Assembly: GCA_018398585.1 (NCBI GenBank)
Contig: JAGTTD010000016.1
Location: 27,885,212-27,949,211, forward strand
Source of the DNA: Simmondsia chinensis
Lineage: Eukaryota > Streptophyta > Magnoliopsida > Caryophyllales > Simmondsiaceae
DNA: 64,000 nt
Reading direction: 5' to 3'
Part shown: one piece after another, positions 11,700 through 23,365 of the stretch
How the letters are laid out: the number at the start of each line of letters is the position of its first letter
Numbering within the stretch: the stretch's first letter is position 1
Notes under the pieces: generated by a model
What the model saw: the letters and a program-made list of their open reading frames with translations, nothing else
The model's database searches: none
Told to the model about the DNA's origin: nothing
Position numbers and translations under genes: made by a program

Positions 11700-11865
11700 T
11701 CCGGCGCTTTTTTTTTGAATTCTCGGCGCTTAGGACAAGCGCCGAGAAAGAAAACGCCGAAAAATAAAAGCGCCAAGAATATCGGCGCTTATAAACGCCG
11801 ATACTGTATCGGCGCTTATAAACGCCGAGAATCACGGCGGTTATAAGTGCCGATATTTTTCGACT
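11700..11865. repeat. CACTA left subterminal palindromic repeats
   Basis: Several copies of a short palindrome-like unit (atcggcgcttataaacgccg and variants) occur in both orientations just inside the left TIR. In En/Spm elements such repeats are binding sites for the TNPA protein. The same motif recurs at 19500-19700. Confidence 0.8.
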
Positions 11866-11972
11866 TTTTTTATTGTCGAGATTTTTCGAGTTTTTTAAAT
11901 ACTCTATTTTTACTTCTTAGCATGAAAATTTTATAAACAGCCTGTATTATCTATTTATTTGTGCATATTTTC

Positions 11973-11976
<4 letters not shown>

Positions 11977-12024
<48 letters not shown>
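11977..12024. repeat. (CA)n(TA)n microsatellite
   Basis: About 10 CA units run directly into about 14 TA units inside the CACTA. From 12025 to 13000 the CACTA interior shows no further recognised exon. Confidence 0.95.
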
Positions 12025-12026
<2 letters not shown>

Positions 12027-13004
12027 AAATTACTTAATAAAAAAATATCAACTAAACTGATAAATTTTTCATAAGATTCCGAATTCGACAATCAAAATAT
12101 TACATCATTGTCAATGTACTTTGATAGTTCAATACAAAATTTGAGATTTTTTCCACTCCAAATATCAACATAATTAATCTAATAACCAAAAAAAAAAAAA
12201 TACAATGCTAACTTAGTCAAGTACATTCTTCACAAATATATCAATCAACCGAATGAGCTTAGCGTGCTTGGAGATGCAAAAAAATTTGAGGGTTCACCGT
12301 CACCTGATCCCGATTTATCTCTACCCTGTATAGACAACACAATAATAACATTACTTATGTACAAAATATCAATCTACCAGTTTACTATCACATAAATCAA
12401 TAATAATGAGCACATGAAATCATTTATCGGAACCTGTCAACCCTCAAGTGTCCACAATCCCTTTTGGAAGGGAAGTAGGAGTAGATAGAGGGAGGCCTAG
12501 GTTGTGCTGCATCTCATGACTTTCATATCATGTGATTGCCACCTATTTAGCTTGCCCTCCATTCTCATTTCTATCTAGTATGTGCTTGAAGCAAATGAAG
12601 AGTCTGCAACATCTTAAGGCGACAATATAGCACATGAGATTACACTCTCTGCCACATCTTGCAAAGCACAACACACATGATTCAAATTATATCTTGTTGT
12701 CTAAAGTTAGGTTATTCCTCATATGGGAAAAATTGAAAGAGGATTATCAATGAAGATATTAGAGAAAAGATTTAGTAGAAGAAGTGTCAAAACATCCAAA
12801 AACCAAACCATCTTATTAAGCAGCAAGACAAGCATATCTGATCCAAAATTTTGCTTCACATTGTAAATTCATATAGTTTCCCAAAAGTACCAACCCCAAT
12901 GCCACCTTTTGTCTCAATCATTCACATCATCAATTTCATTATTTACAAAGGATTAGAAAGGCAATTATTTGCATTATAGTACAAACAAATACAAATTAAA
13001 TAGA

Positions 13005-14872
13005 TTATCTTACCGGATCAGCAACCGCAGTAATAATTGCTCGACCTTCTGCTATCATTTCATATGATGCTTGGCCAGAAGAAACAGCATCATAGATGGG
13101 TAGGAGCCTTCTCATTTGCTGCTTTACATTGGCCAATTCTATTTTCATATTTTGTAATTCGACATGATCACCGGTACGGTCGAGTCCCTTTTTCTTTAGT
13201 TCACCCCTGACTCCGTATATATCACTCCTCTTCACGCCAAATCCATAGCCTACCGCTCGATAGCCCGGATTTTCCTGTTCATATATTAGCTCTGCAAATA
13301 CTTCCTCCTCGATTTCTGATCGAGGTCTGGAAGAAGATCCAAGTCGAGCCTCAACTATTTCTCTAGCTGTATCCTACAAAGAAGAGAAAAAGACATTAAA
13401 TACATTTAAATTAAAAAAAATGTGAGATAATAATAAAATCCACCATAAATTCTTGTGAAACCGTGTTCTCAAAAAAGCCACCACTTTTCCTAGTATGAGT
13501 TTCCTGGTAAAACTCTATACTGGTGGGCTTCCTCCCTTTATTAATTTCCTACAATCAACACGTCAACATAAGTCTTAACTAATTTAACAGGTAGATAGTA
13601 ATAATACACTAAACATATACTGAAGTCCTTACAAAACTATCTCTTTTATTGGCATAACTTGTTGAACCAGCCGTGTGAAACTGATTCTGCTTGGCACGTG
13701 CTTCTTTGCCGCATTTACTCTTCTCCTGACATTGGAAATCAACATCAATCCAAGAAAAACTTTACATTCATAATCAATATCAATCTGCTTCCCCCTTTTT
13801 GACCAATCAAAAATTACTTAAAAAGAAATTGTTTTACCTTGCCTTGTGGAGAAAACCAAAAATGTACCAAAGTTATCCATTGGTCACGATTAACTCCTCG
13901 TGGCACTGTTGCAATAACTTCAGCCTCAGTTTTGTTCCCTTGGCGATATTGCGCTTTCAAGCTCGTCTTATAACCCCTGCACATTTTGCCAAGATGTTGT
14001 AGTATTGATTTATCAATCAATACATCACTGGGCATTGAAAATTTCCCCTAAAACATAAAATCCAATAATAATGTCACAAAAAGGCAAGGGAATAGTAAGA
14101 AGGCATAAAGTAGTAGTTGTACTAGTAAGAGAGCAACCACATTTCAGTGCTATATCCAAATTTTACTCGAACAGTAAAATTTGATAGAAGAACATATTGC
14201 CAATTATACTATTGAATTAAATTAACACAATTAAGAGTATAAAATCTTAATTAATACAATGATAAAGTTCAAAAACTTCAGACATACATATTATATCATA
14301 TATATAAAGTAAACTTCAGACATAAATAATACTTACTCGGATAACCTCAATAGCTTCTGCTTTGTATTGGTCATTCATCGTACGCCAATCTCTCACTCCG
14401 AGCGGACAAAACCGTCCCGTTTTTGCAACCTCTCCAATAAACCGGATCAACAAATCGCTACCCTTTCTAATTGGTTGGCGTAGGTCATTGAACCGTACAA
14501 TAATTCTTACACCTTCAGGAAGATGCCATACTTCCTTAACTGGTATCGTCCTTAAGGTACTCAAGTTACTTTGACCATCTATTAACGATTAAGATATACC
14601 ATTACTTTTCTAATTGATTGAAAATTATTACCATAATTAATGCTATAAAATTGAAAACATTTACCGATAAGTTGAAGTAGCTCCCTCTCATCAAATGGCA
14701 CGTCAGTGGACCAAACACCAGCTTTCCTGACTGGTCCCTTTGCTTCAGATGTTGACGGTCTTGGCTGACTGTCATCACCTCCTTCATGTTTCGGTGTTGC
14801 TGTTGAGGACTGCACTGATTTGCCACTTCTAAAAAACCTCCTCATTGTGAATCCACGCTTTTCCAAAAACAA
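13005..14872 (-). pseudogene. CACTA second gene: TNPA-like, Transposase_24 family, multi-exon
   Basis: Open blocks on the minus strand line up in the order of plant En/Spm second-gene proteins: a Ser/Arg-rich N-terminus (14582-14872), a block with VPVKEVWHLPEGVRIIVRFN-like sequence (14316-14564), a block with GYKTSLKAQYRQGNKTEAEV and WITLVHFW (13814-14035), short linking exons near 13640-13730 and 13450-13550, and a C-terminal region with KRSDIYGVRGELKKKG and a coiled-coil-like LQNMKIELANVKQQMRRL segment (13005-13375). Several block borders look like splice sites, so this may be an intron-bearing gene rather than a broken one. The family's proteins bind the subterminal repeats and cooperate with the TNP2-type transposase. 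Exon limits were not settled. Confidence 0.65.
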
Positions 14873-15283
14873 AACAATTAGTAGATGTATAATAGAACGT
14901 ACAAAAATTAAATGAGAAGCAAATATGTTCCGTAAAACAAATAATCAATAATGAAACAAAGATCATGGACAAAATGAAACAACATGTACAAAAGAAAACT
15001 AACATACATGGACAAAATAAAACAACACGTATAAAAGAAAACTAACATACATGGACAAAATGAAGCAACACGTACAAAAGAAAACTAACATACATGGACA
15101 AAATGAAACAACACGTAACATTATTTCACAACTCTAAAAAAACAAAGATCAAATCTCGCCTAGATCATACAAGTCCCTAGGTTTAGTCTTAATGACATGA
15201 TACCATCCCTTTTGCATCTCATCTTGAATATAGAAAAATTGCTTTGCTTGAGATGAGATGACAAATGGATCATCTTTCAACAA

Positions 15284-15628
15284 TCAACCCGTATGCATCA
15301 ACTTAGAGAAGTTCACACAAGCACCATCATTTCTAAATATTCTTAAGCCCCTATTTATATCTACCCAATCACAACGAAAAATGACAGCTTTATAACTCCT
15401 ATAATAGTCTAGTTCATATATGTCTGTCAATTTGCCATAGTAAACTTGTCCATCAGCTACTACCATGACCCCAGAATTTTGTGTCCTCATATAGCGCTCA
15501 CGATCTTCTGTATGAAACTTGTATCCATTAAGGACAAAGCCCTTCATTCTTTTAGCATACTGATTTAGCCCACCAGCTAAAGCCCTTCTCAATCGGCCTT
15601 CTTCGGTAGTTGCATCAATTTTGTGCAC
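15284..15628 (-). pseudogene. CACTA transposase C-terminal region (DUF4216-like)
   Basis: A 114-residue block contains GFVLNGYKFHTEDRERYMRT, then VYYGKLTDIYELDYY and VIFRCDWVD. These match the DUF4216 region that follows DUF4218 at the C-terminus of CACTA transposases. A short linking block (about 15720-15830, minus) containing EFLSEKRRAYFHRGRS connects it to the upstream part. It belongs to the same gene as the block at 15887-18619. Confidence 0.7.
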
Positions 15629-15886
15629 CTTAATAGAATAAAATGTAATATCAAAATTAATGGTGAATATATAATATCAACTTCAACATCGAATAAAATA
15701 TACTAACCTAGTTTTGAAGCCACTCAGAAAACTCTTCAACAATCCACTGATTTTCTAATGTTGCATTAGATCGACCTCTATGGAAATATGCTCGTCGTTT
15801 TTCACTTAAAAATTCACTATAATAAGGAAATTATTAGCAGGTTGAACAAAAATAGTTAATATTGACAAAGTTGCTTCTATTAACAC

Positions 15887-18619
15887 TTACTCACGAAGTT
15901 CCTTGATTTCATCTAGCTGAAATAGCACATAACGATGCGCTTGTTCCTTACTTCTCATATCAAGGTGAACAATTTTCTCTTTTCCAATTGCACGACCCCG
16001 AGAGTTTAACAAGTATTTACCCATACTTGAACCATTATCATCATTTCTTTTAGGTCTATTAAAAATGGTCGTAGCACCTTCTAAGTATCTAGAATAAAAT
16101 GTAATAGTCTCCTCCATGATGTAGCCTTCAGCAATGGACCCTTCTGGCCGCGCCTGGTTACTTACGTATGCTTTCAAATGGGACAAATACCTTTATTACA
16201 TAAATATAAATAACACGTGAGATCAATTACTGGATGCCAAATATGAGAGATAAAAGTAAATGAAGCATTATCGGCTAACCTTTCAATCGGATACATCCAT
16301 CTATAGTGAACAGGCCCACCAAGCTTAGCCTCCTCTACTAAATGAATTAGTAGATGAACCATGACTGTGAAAAATGTAGGTAGAAATTCCATCTCCATCT
16401 CACAAAGTGTAAGAATAATGTTCGATTGTTGAAGATCGAGCATATTTGAGTCGAGGGTCGTAGAACACAAGTATTTGAAAAAGGAAGACAAGTCTGAAAG
16501 CAACTCAATGACTTGTGTGGCATTGGATGCTCGTAAAGCTACAGGAAGAATATCTTGCATAAGAACATGATTGTCACGACTCTTAAGGTTTAAGAGTTTT
16601 CTTTGTTTCAACTTCATACATCTAGAGATGTTAGATCCATATCCATCTGGGACCCTAAGTTTCTGTAGAACTCTTAGAAACCGTTCTTTATCATTTGAAG
16701 ACATGTAGTAAGAAGCTGGAGGCATGTACGTATCTCTATTAGGACGAGGTTGTAGCCAAAGATGTGGCTTTATGTTCCTTTCTTCAAGGGCCCTTATTGC
16801 CTTTTCATCATCTCTAGTCTTTCTCTCCATATGTAATAGCGTCCCTAGAACATTATCACACACATTTTTCTCTATGTGCATGACATCTAGATTATGTCGA
16901 AGGAGATTGTACTCCCAATATGGCAAGTCAAAAAATATGCTTTTTTTCTTCCAAAGCACTTCCTCATTGTCCACTCTTTCTATTGAACTGTCTATGTGGT
17001 GCCTTTCTCTTTTCTTCTTACTAGTCTTTTGGGTTTTTCCGTACTTGTAACGAACTTGTTCTTGTGCTTTCAAGATATCAGTCCCTGATGCAGGAGTAGG
17101 AGCACAAGCATACTCCATTGTCCCATCAAACAATTGACTCTGAGATCGAAAAGGGTGATTATTAGGTAACCATTTACGGTGTCCATTATAGCAAATCTTG
17201 CCCCCAAACATATAAGAATGTGTATGTTCGGTGCAATAAGGACAAGCTGTGTAGCCCTTTGTACTCCAACCAGACAACATAGCATATGCAGGAAAGTCAT
17301 TGATAGTCCACATTATAGCCCCTTGCATCCTAAAGTTTTGTCCACTATAGGCATCATATGCATCAATACCTTCCCATAACAATTTCAACTCATGCAGCAA
17401 TGGTTGTAGGTACACATCAATGTCAAGTCCAGGGCCCGATTTCCCAGGAATAATCGAAGAAAGAATGAATGACGATTGCTTCATACATAGCCATGGGGGC
17501 AAGTTGTACGGGATCAACACCACTGGCCATGTACTATAAGTAGTATTCATAAGACGGTACGGATTGAAGCCATCACTAGCAAGACCAAGCCTAACACTAC
17601 GAGGATCTGAAGAAAACTCCGGATACCGAGCATCAAATGCCCTCCAAGCTAAGCCATCTGCAGGATGCCTTAATTTCCCATCCTTCAAACGGTCTATCTC
17701 ATGCCATCTCATATCTTCGGCTGTTTTAGATGACATGTATAATCTTTTGAGCCTTGAAATCAAAGAAAAATACTGCATAACCTTAGCGGGCTCTCCTTTC
17801 TTGGTTGACATAGTTTCATCACTACAACTGTCATCTTCCTTACCCTTAACTGTCTTCCATCTTGAGGTACCGCATGTATGACAACTCTCTTTTTCAGACA
17901 TTTCACCCCAATACAACATACAATTATTTGGACAGCATGAATTTTTCATATCCAAGACCCAACTCATTGATCATTTTCTGAGCTTCATAATAAGACGATG
18001 GAAATACCATAATTTGGGGGAATGCATCAACAAGAAGTCTTAGCAACATCGTGAAGGACTCAGCAGACCAACTATGCATACATTTCAAGTGAAACAAGTG
18101 CAAAAGAAATGACAATTTGGAGAATGCGCTACAGCCTGGATATAGTTCTTCATTAGAAGCTTCCAATATCTTCTTATACTTAGCTTTCTCCTCAGGAGAT
18201 TGGTTGGGTTGTTCAAGAGGAACTTGGTCCGACCAATCATGTTCATCAGACAAATGGGGTTGACTTGTGGAGGAAGGAATATCAACTCCAATACTTTCTC
18301 GTAGTAATCCACCAATATCATCTTGATCTATGGCCCTTCCCTCATTATTATTGGTAGATATTTGACTATTGCATCTCAATTGTTGAACAATATCTTCTTT
18401 TTCATGAAAAATCCATTTCTTATACTTTGGCCAAAAACCCTTAAAAAGGATATGATATTCCACATCTTCTAATAAGAACCATTTGGCTACTTTGCATTTA
18501 TTACATGGACATCGAGTTTTTCCTTCTATAAGGTTTTCTTTAGCCAACTTAATGAATTCAATGACACCATCAATATAAGCTTGACTAATCCTTGGTTGCG
18601 TGATCCAACTCGTATCCAT
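15887..18619 (-). pseudogene. CACTA TNP2-type transposase (frameshifted)
   Basis: This is the catalytic transposase of the element. The start chosen is the ATG at 18619 (MDTSWITQPRIS), the usual N-terminus of the family; an upstream in-frame Met at 18643 is less likely. In order there is a Transpos_assoc domain with a Cys pair (CPCNKC) at about 18620-18350, and a Transposase_21 domain (residues about 100-420 of the 16174-17967 frame) with IDVYLQPLLHEL, WTINDFPAYAMLSGWSTKG and HNLDVMHIEKNVCDN. DUF4218 follows, with GGPVHYRWMYPIER and, after a likely 89-base intron (16191-16279), YLSHLKAYV and RPEGSIAEGY. Near 17945 the frame shifts relative to the family by about two missing bases after ELGLGYEK. 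This copy therefore probably cannot make a full protein. Confidence 0.88.
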
Positions 18620-19203
18620 ATCTCTAAATATTAAGTAGTGCAATCAAATTACCTAAAAATTGAAAAAAGATAGAGTTCATAAGACAAATATTTAATCAAC
18701 CAATCAAAATATATACAAATACAAAAACAAATAATTAATGGGACTTAGGAGAAGTTAGAAATTAATGTAAGATGCATGAGTTTCTTATAATCAATTTTAA
18801 TCCTCTAATGTGAAGGATCCATCTAAACAAGGAATACAGCAACAAAGTTTTATTTTTTCAAATTTAAAAATTATGAAATCGATATCTAATCTCCCTGACA
18901 TTAACAAATTGAACTCACAAGCGCCACCAACACATAATTGTAAACATCAATCAAACACAGTAACACAAGAATTTCGTCAAAACAACAATTTTTTGTATTA
19001 ATCAATTGAAATGATGAGATGCAACGATAGAATCATTCGAACCATAGCATTAAGGATGCGCATGAAGCAGGGGAAAGTGTGAAACGGTGATAATACAAAA
19101 CTATAATAAAACTACTTCAACCAACTCAAATGATATAACACTTGTAGAAGAATAAGCAGTCCAATAAAAATAAAAACCGAAACTAGGGCAAGGACATCAC
19201 ATA

Positions 19204-19500
19204 CTAACAGCAAAGCAAAAGCAACTGTGAAATCGGAAGGTGAGGGTGAGAGACGAACGCTGGCGGCGACGGTGAGAGGCAAACCCGGGCAGCGACGGTG
19301 AGAGGAGAACGCCGGCGGCGACGGTGAGAGGCGACGCGGTTGGAAATCGGGTGGTGAAGGTGAGAGACGAACGTGCTTTGCGAGGGTGAGGGTGAGAGAC
19401 GAGGGTGAGAGACGAGGGTTAGGGTTTGCGGGAGGTGAGAGTGAGAGATGACGGTGAGAGCGCGAGAAATGAGGGTTAGGGTTTGTTCGGGGTATATATA
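19204..19500 (-). other. CACTA 5' GC-rich leader repeats
   Basis: Just inside the right subterminal region, repeats of ggcggcgacggtgagagg-type sequence occur with GC content well above the rest of the element. The minus strand carries an open frame rich in Ser, Pro and His, but no domain. Its position upstream of the transposase suggests a promoter or first non-coding exon. Confidence 0.45.
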
Positions 19501-19700
19501 CCCGGCGAGAATCTCGGCGCTTATAAGTGCCAAAAAATATCGGCGTTTATAAACACCGAGATTCTCGGCTCTTATAAACGCCGATATTTTTTGCGTCGTT
19601 TAAAATCGCCGAGAATTTTGGACGCTTTGTCTCAACGCATTTAAACGCCGAGATTTCTAGACGCTTGTATAAACGCTGATAATTATGCGCCAAGAATTGC
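19500..19700. repeat. CACTA right subterminal repeats
   Basis: Multiple copies of the (g)gcgcttataa and ataaacgccgat half-units found at the left end occur here in opposite overall orientation. Confidence 0.8.
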
Positions 19701-19818
19701 CCTTTTTTGTTGTAGTGACAAACTCTAACCCTAATTTCCCTCTCTCCAAATACACGACCACCCATATTCTCCAACCACAACCTGGCATTGAAAACCTAGG
19801 CTTAAAACCGGTGATCCC

Positions 19819-20345
19819 ATGACTGCACCAACCTCAACCCACCTATCCTCTTCCCCAAGTTCACCGCCACCAACACCGCAACTTGTGGCCGCTGCTACAC
19901 CGATCACCGCTCTTCCCCAACCTGTAGTGGTCCGGTCACCACCTCTCCACCCTCCAAAAATTGGATCCTATTCCATTAGTATGATTTCTAATCCCATCCC
20001 CTCTTCTTTTGGTCAATCTCTCCCTAGTTCATCCCTCACTTATGGTTTAATTGGGTCCTCATCTATTCATTCTAGTATTGAGGGCTTTAATTCCTTCCTT
20101 GGGTTTTCAAATTCAATATCCGGCTACCCCTCTCTCTTATATTCCTAACCCCCCGATCCCCTCCTCGTTTGGGCTATCGGGTACACAACATCTCTTCCCT
20201 CAACCGGTCCCTCTTTCTAGTTCTTTGATCACTAGTTTAGTCACAGTTAAACTTGAATCTCCCGCTGACTATACCACATGGCATGAACAAGTTTCTATGG
20301 TGCTTAGGGCTAATCATGTCATGGGATTCGTAGATGGATCACGTC
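19819..20345 (+). pseudogene. Copia gag N-terminal fragment
   Basis: An ATG at 19819 opens a Ser/Pro/Thr-rich segment, then after a frame break (about 20050-20150) a Gag-like segment with VTVKLESPADYTTWHEQVSM and MGFVDGS near 20240-20340, as in copia Gag proteins. It then abuts RT-region sequence with no zinc knuckle, protease or integrase between, so about 2 kb of a normal element is missing. The leader follows directly from the CACTA's right flank. Confidence 0.7.
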
Positions 20346-20351
20346 CATGGG

Positions 20352-21983
20352 GATTATTCTCATGATGAGCCTAGGAGAAGTAAAAGAGCTAGAAAATCTA
20401 AAACATTTGGTAATGACCTTTACACATTTTTGCTAGAAGATGATCCTAAAACTTATAGAGAAGCAATGCAATCGGTTGATGCTCCTTTTTGGAAAGAAGC
20501 AGTAAGAGACGAAATAGATTCCCCTATGTCCAACAAAACTTGGGTCTTGACTGATTTACCCTATGGGTGCAAAACAATTGGTTGTAAATGAGTTTTCCGC
20601 AAAAAATTAAGAACGGATGGGTCAATTGATAAATTTAAAGCAAGACTTGTAGCTAAGGGATTTAAACAAGAGGAAGGAGTTGATTATTTTGACACATATT
20701 CACCAGTTTCAAAAATTACTACAATAAGAGTTTTATTGGCTCTTGCCTCTATCTATAAGTTAGAAATTCACCAAATGGATGTTAAGACGACATTTTTGAG
20801 TGGTGATTTGGAAGAAGAAATTTACATGGACCAACCGGAAGGGTTTGTGATTCCTGGGCAAGAAAATAAAGTGTGTAGGCTTGTAAAATCTCTTTATGGT
20901 TTAAAACAAGCTCCTAAACAATGGCATGATAAATTTGACCAAGTGATACTTTCAAATGGTTTTCAAATAAATAGTGCAGATAAATGTGTATATATTAAAC
21001 CAATTGGTGACAAATGTGTTATACTTTGTTTATATGTTGATGGCATACTAATATTTGGAAGTAAACTTTGTGATGTTGTGAATACTAAATCTTTCTTGTC
21101 CAGTAGTTTTGATATGAAAGATCTTGGTCCGGTTGATGTAATACTAGGAATGAAATTAATTAAAAATAAAAATGGCATTATATTGTCTCAAGCACATTAC
21201 ATTGAGAAATTGTTGTTTAAGTTTGGTTATGCTAATGCTTTGCCGGTTTCAAGCCCTTTTGATCCAACAATAAAGTTAACGAAGAATATGGGTGAAGGTG
21301 TTTCACAATATAAATATTCCCAAATTATTGGATATTTGCTGCATTTGGCCAATCATACTAGACCTGATATATCTTATGCTGTATCTAGATTAGGAAGATA
21401 TACACATAACCCAAGTATTTTACATTGGAGTGCTTTAGAGAGGGTATTTAAATACTTAAAAGGAACTCTAAATCATGCCATTCACTATTGTGATTTTCCT
21501 GCTGTGATTGAAGGATTCAGTGATGCTAACTGGATAGCAGACTCTGAAGACACTAAATCAACAAGTGATTATGTGTTTACATTTGGTGGTGGTGTAGTAT
21601 CTTGGAAGTCTGGAAAGCAAACAATTATCTCTCGTTCCACTATGGAGGCTGAAATAGTGGCACTAGATGCTGCTAGTACCGAAGCTGAATGGATTAAAAG
21701 TTTTATGGTCGACATACCATTATTGCCTAAACCCGTACCTCTGATTTTATTACATTGCGATAGTCAAGCTGCAATAGCTAAGACTAAAAGTAAAAAGTTT
21801 AATGAGAAAAGGAGGCATCTAAGGGTAAGGCATAGATCGATAAGACATCTAATTTCTCATGGTGTAATTGCTGTTGATTTTATCAGGTCAGAAGATAATG
21901 TAGTGGATCCGCTAACGAAAGGACTGGCCCGCCAACAAGTTGTTCAATCATCGAGGGGAATGGGACTGAAGCCCATAAACTAA
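20352..21983 (+). pseudogene. Copia reverse transcriptase-RNase H (one stop, active-site change)
   Basis: The frame carries the classic copia RT entry ([57 protein letters not shown]) and RNase H ([43 protein letters not shown]). It ends at 21983. One TGA at 20589-20591 replaces the conserved Trp before VFRKKL; on either side the frame is the same. The YVDD catalytic motif reads YVDG (Gly codon at 21042-21044), losing a metal-binding Asp. It cannot encode an active enzyme. It sits between the gag fragment and a 3' LTR on the same strand. Confidence 0.92.
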
Positions 21984-22545
21984 TCACCACAATGGAAACC
22001 CGTCCTCAGAGGTATGGCGATCCCATGAATGAGGTTCAACGGGTACAAAAGAAACTGATGGGTGATTGAAATAGCACAAATTATACTATTTATAGCGGGG
22101 TATTCCCGGGTTCCATTCCTAAAGTGAGGTGCTCTTTACTGTGATGTTCAAGGAAGAGGTAAACTCTTAATGGACCTGATGGCACGATATGTGCGGGGTG
22201 ATGATCACAGATCTTATTCCCTGAAGGGTTCACCTACGTGGGTGTGGTGGTGGGGTCGCCACTGTGGGAAATGGGTTGTTCCCTAATGACACTCATGAGG
22301 CAGGATTTGTGCGCATGACCGTAACGCGCTCCACTGATAGAACTTTATAATTACCAGCATTTTGTGTGTGTGGTGGGTCTAGACCTAGTTATAAGAGATC
22401 TAGTTCAAAGCGTCTATGCTACTATGGCTTCTTCAGGTTAAATCTCATTTACACTAAGTGTTGGTTCAAACCCGAAAGGTACCTACATGTATTAACGGAG
22501 TACAATGCTCACTAAGTTTTGTAATTTTTAAATCATGTGGGGGAT
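21984..22545 (+). other. Copia 3' untranslated region with polypurine tract
   Basis: No coding sequence is present. The last bases (catgtgggggat, about 22534-22545) form the purine-rich primer site immediately before the LTR. Confidence 0.65.
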
Positions 22546-23203
22546 TGTTGGAAAAAATTATATATTTTATTGATTTAAAAATTATTTCTTATTTTTAAGG
22601 TAAATAATTACTTATAAAGAATTAGTTATAAAGTATTTAAGATTCAAAATTAATGTGCTATTAAAATTGTTCCAGTGTTATAACGCCTGCAATAAAAAAT
22701 TGAGCCGTTGGTTTTACATGCAATATCATCATTCATTACATTGGAATCAGTCAAGATGAAGGGCATTAACATTTCTTGCTGACCAAACGTTGCATATTGA
22801 GAATTTAAGCATATAGAGTTTATATCTATATAAGCTTATGAGAATGGTAGAAAATATATACAACAAAAAAATATTTTATTTCTTCAATCCCTTCTATTTT
22901 TTGAAAAATTGCGAGCTTGGTAATTATAGTTCGGGGATCTTTGATCGCTGCACTGATAGAGGTCCGACGGGTTGTTGAATCCTAGAAAATGAGCGTATAC
23001 AAATACAATACTCGTGCAAGAGGGGCGTTTCCTTTCTAAGGAGAGCGTTCTCACATGCCTCAACCCAACACAGGCGTTTCTTAACCCTTTCTGATTTATC
23101 TTGTCTTTAGATTGCTATTGTTATTTATGCTTCATTGAGCATCTCTACTCTGTTATAATTTTTGTTGAATTTTTGTGCATTATATATTGTATAGTTTCTA
23201 ACA
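22546..23203 (+). mobile_element. Copia 3' LTR
   Basis: It begins tgttggaaaaaatt right after the polypurine tract and ends gtttctaaca, giving TG...CA ends. A TATA-like tctatataagc lies near 22830. Length is about 658 bp. No matching 5' LTR was found within the window, so this copy is 5'-truncated or chimeric. Confidence 0.75.
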
Positions 23204-23230
23204 GATTCCTCCTGGAATAACAAGTATTAT

Positions 23231-23365
23231 TCAGGTTGGGGGTCCTCGGAAACAGCCTCGCTTTAGAGTAGTACCCTAAAGGGGGAAGGTTGCGTACATT
23301 CACCCCTCCAGACCCTGCTCAGGCTGGAGCCCTTGTGGCACTAGGACTATTGTTGTTGTTGTGGC
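23231..23365 (+). mobile_element. RTE 3' tail fragment
   Basis: It carries caggttgggggtcctcggaa, the gaaggttgcgtacattcacc block, a degraded gggagccc block and a TTG repeat end. No 5S head is visible. Confidence 0.75.

Larger units (their letters stand above)
11677..19717 (-). mobile_element. Complete CACTA (En/Spm) DNA transposon, 8.0 kb
   Basis: The terminal inverted repeats are CACTACAACAAAAAAGGG at the left and its complement (cccttttttgttgtagtg) at the right. The 3-bp TSD ACA occurs at 11674-11676 and 19718-19720. Both ends carry subterminal repeats built on a cggcgcttataaacgccg motif. The element holds the two usual minus-strand genes, a TNP2-type transposase (about 15.3-18.6 kb) and a TNPA-like Transposase_24 gene (about 13.0-14.9 kb). 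The transposase frame is damaged. A mobilisable state cannot be excluded because both ends look intact. Confidence 0.93.

Noticed and set aside
13799..14002. Plus-strand open frames across the CACTA genes
   Set aside because: They overlap the conserved minus-strand transposase blocks and have no domain of their own.
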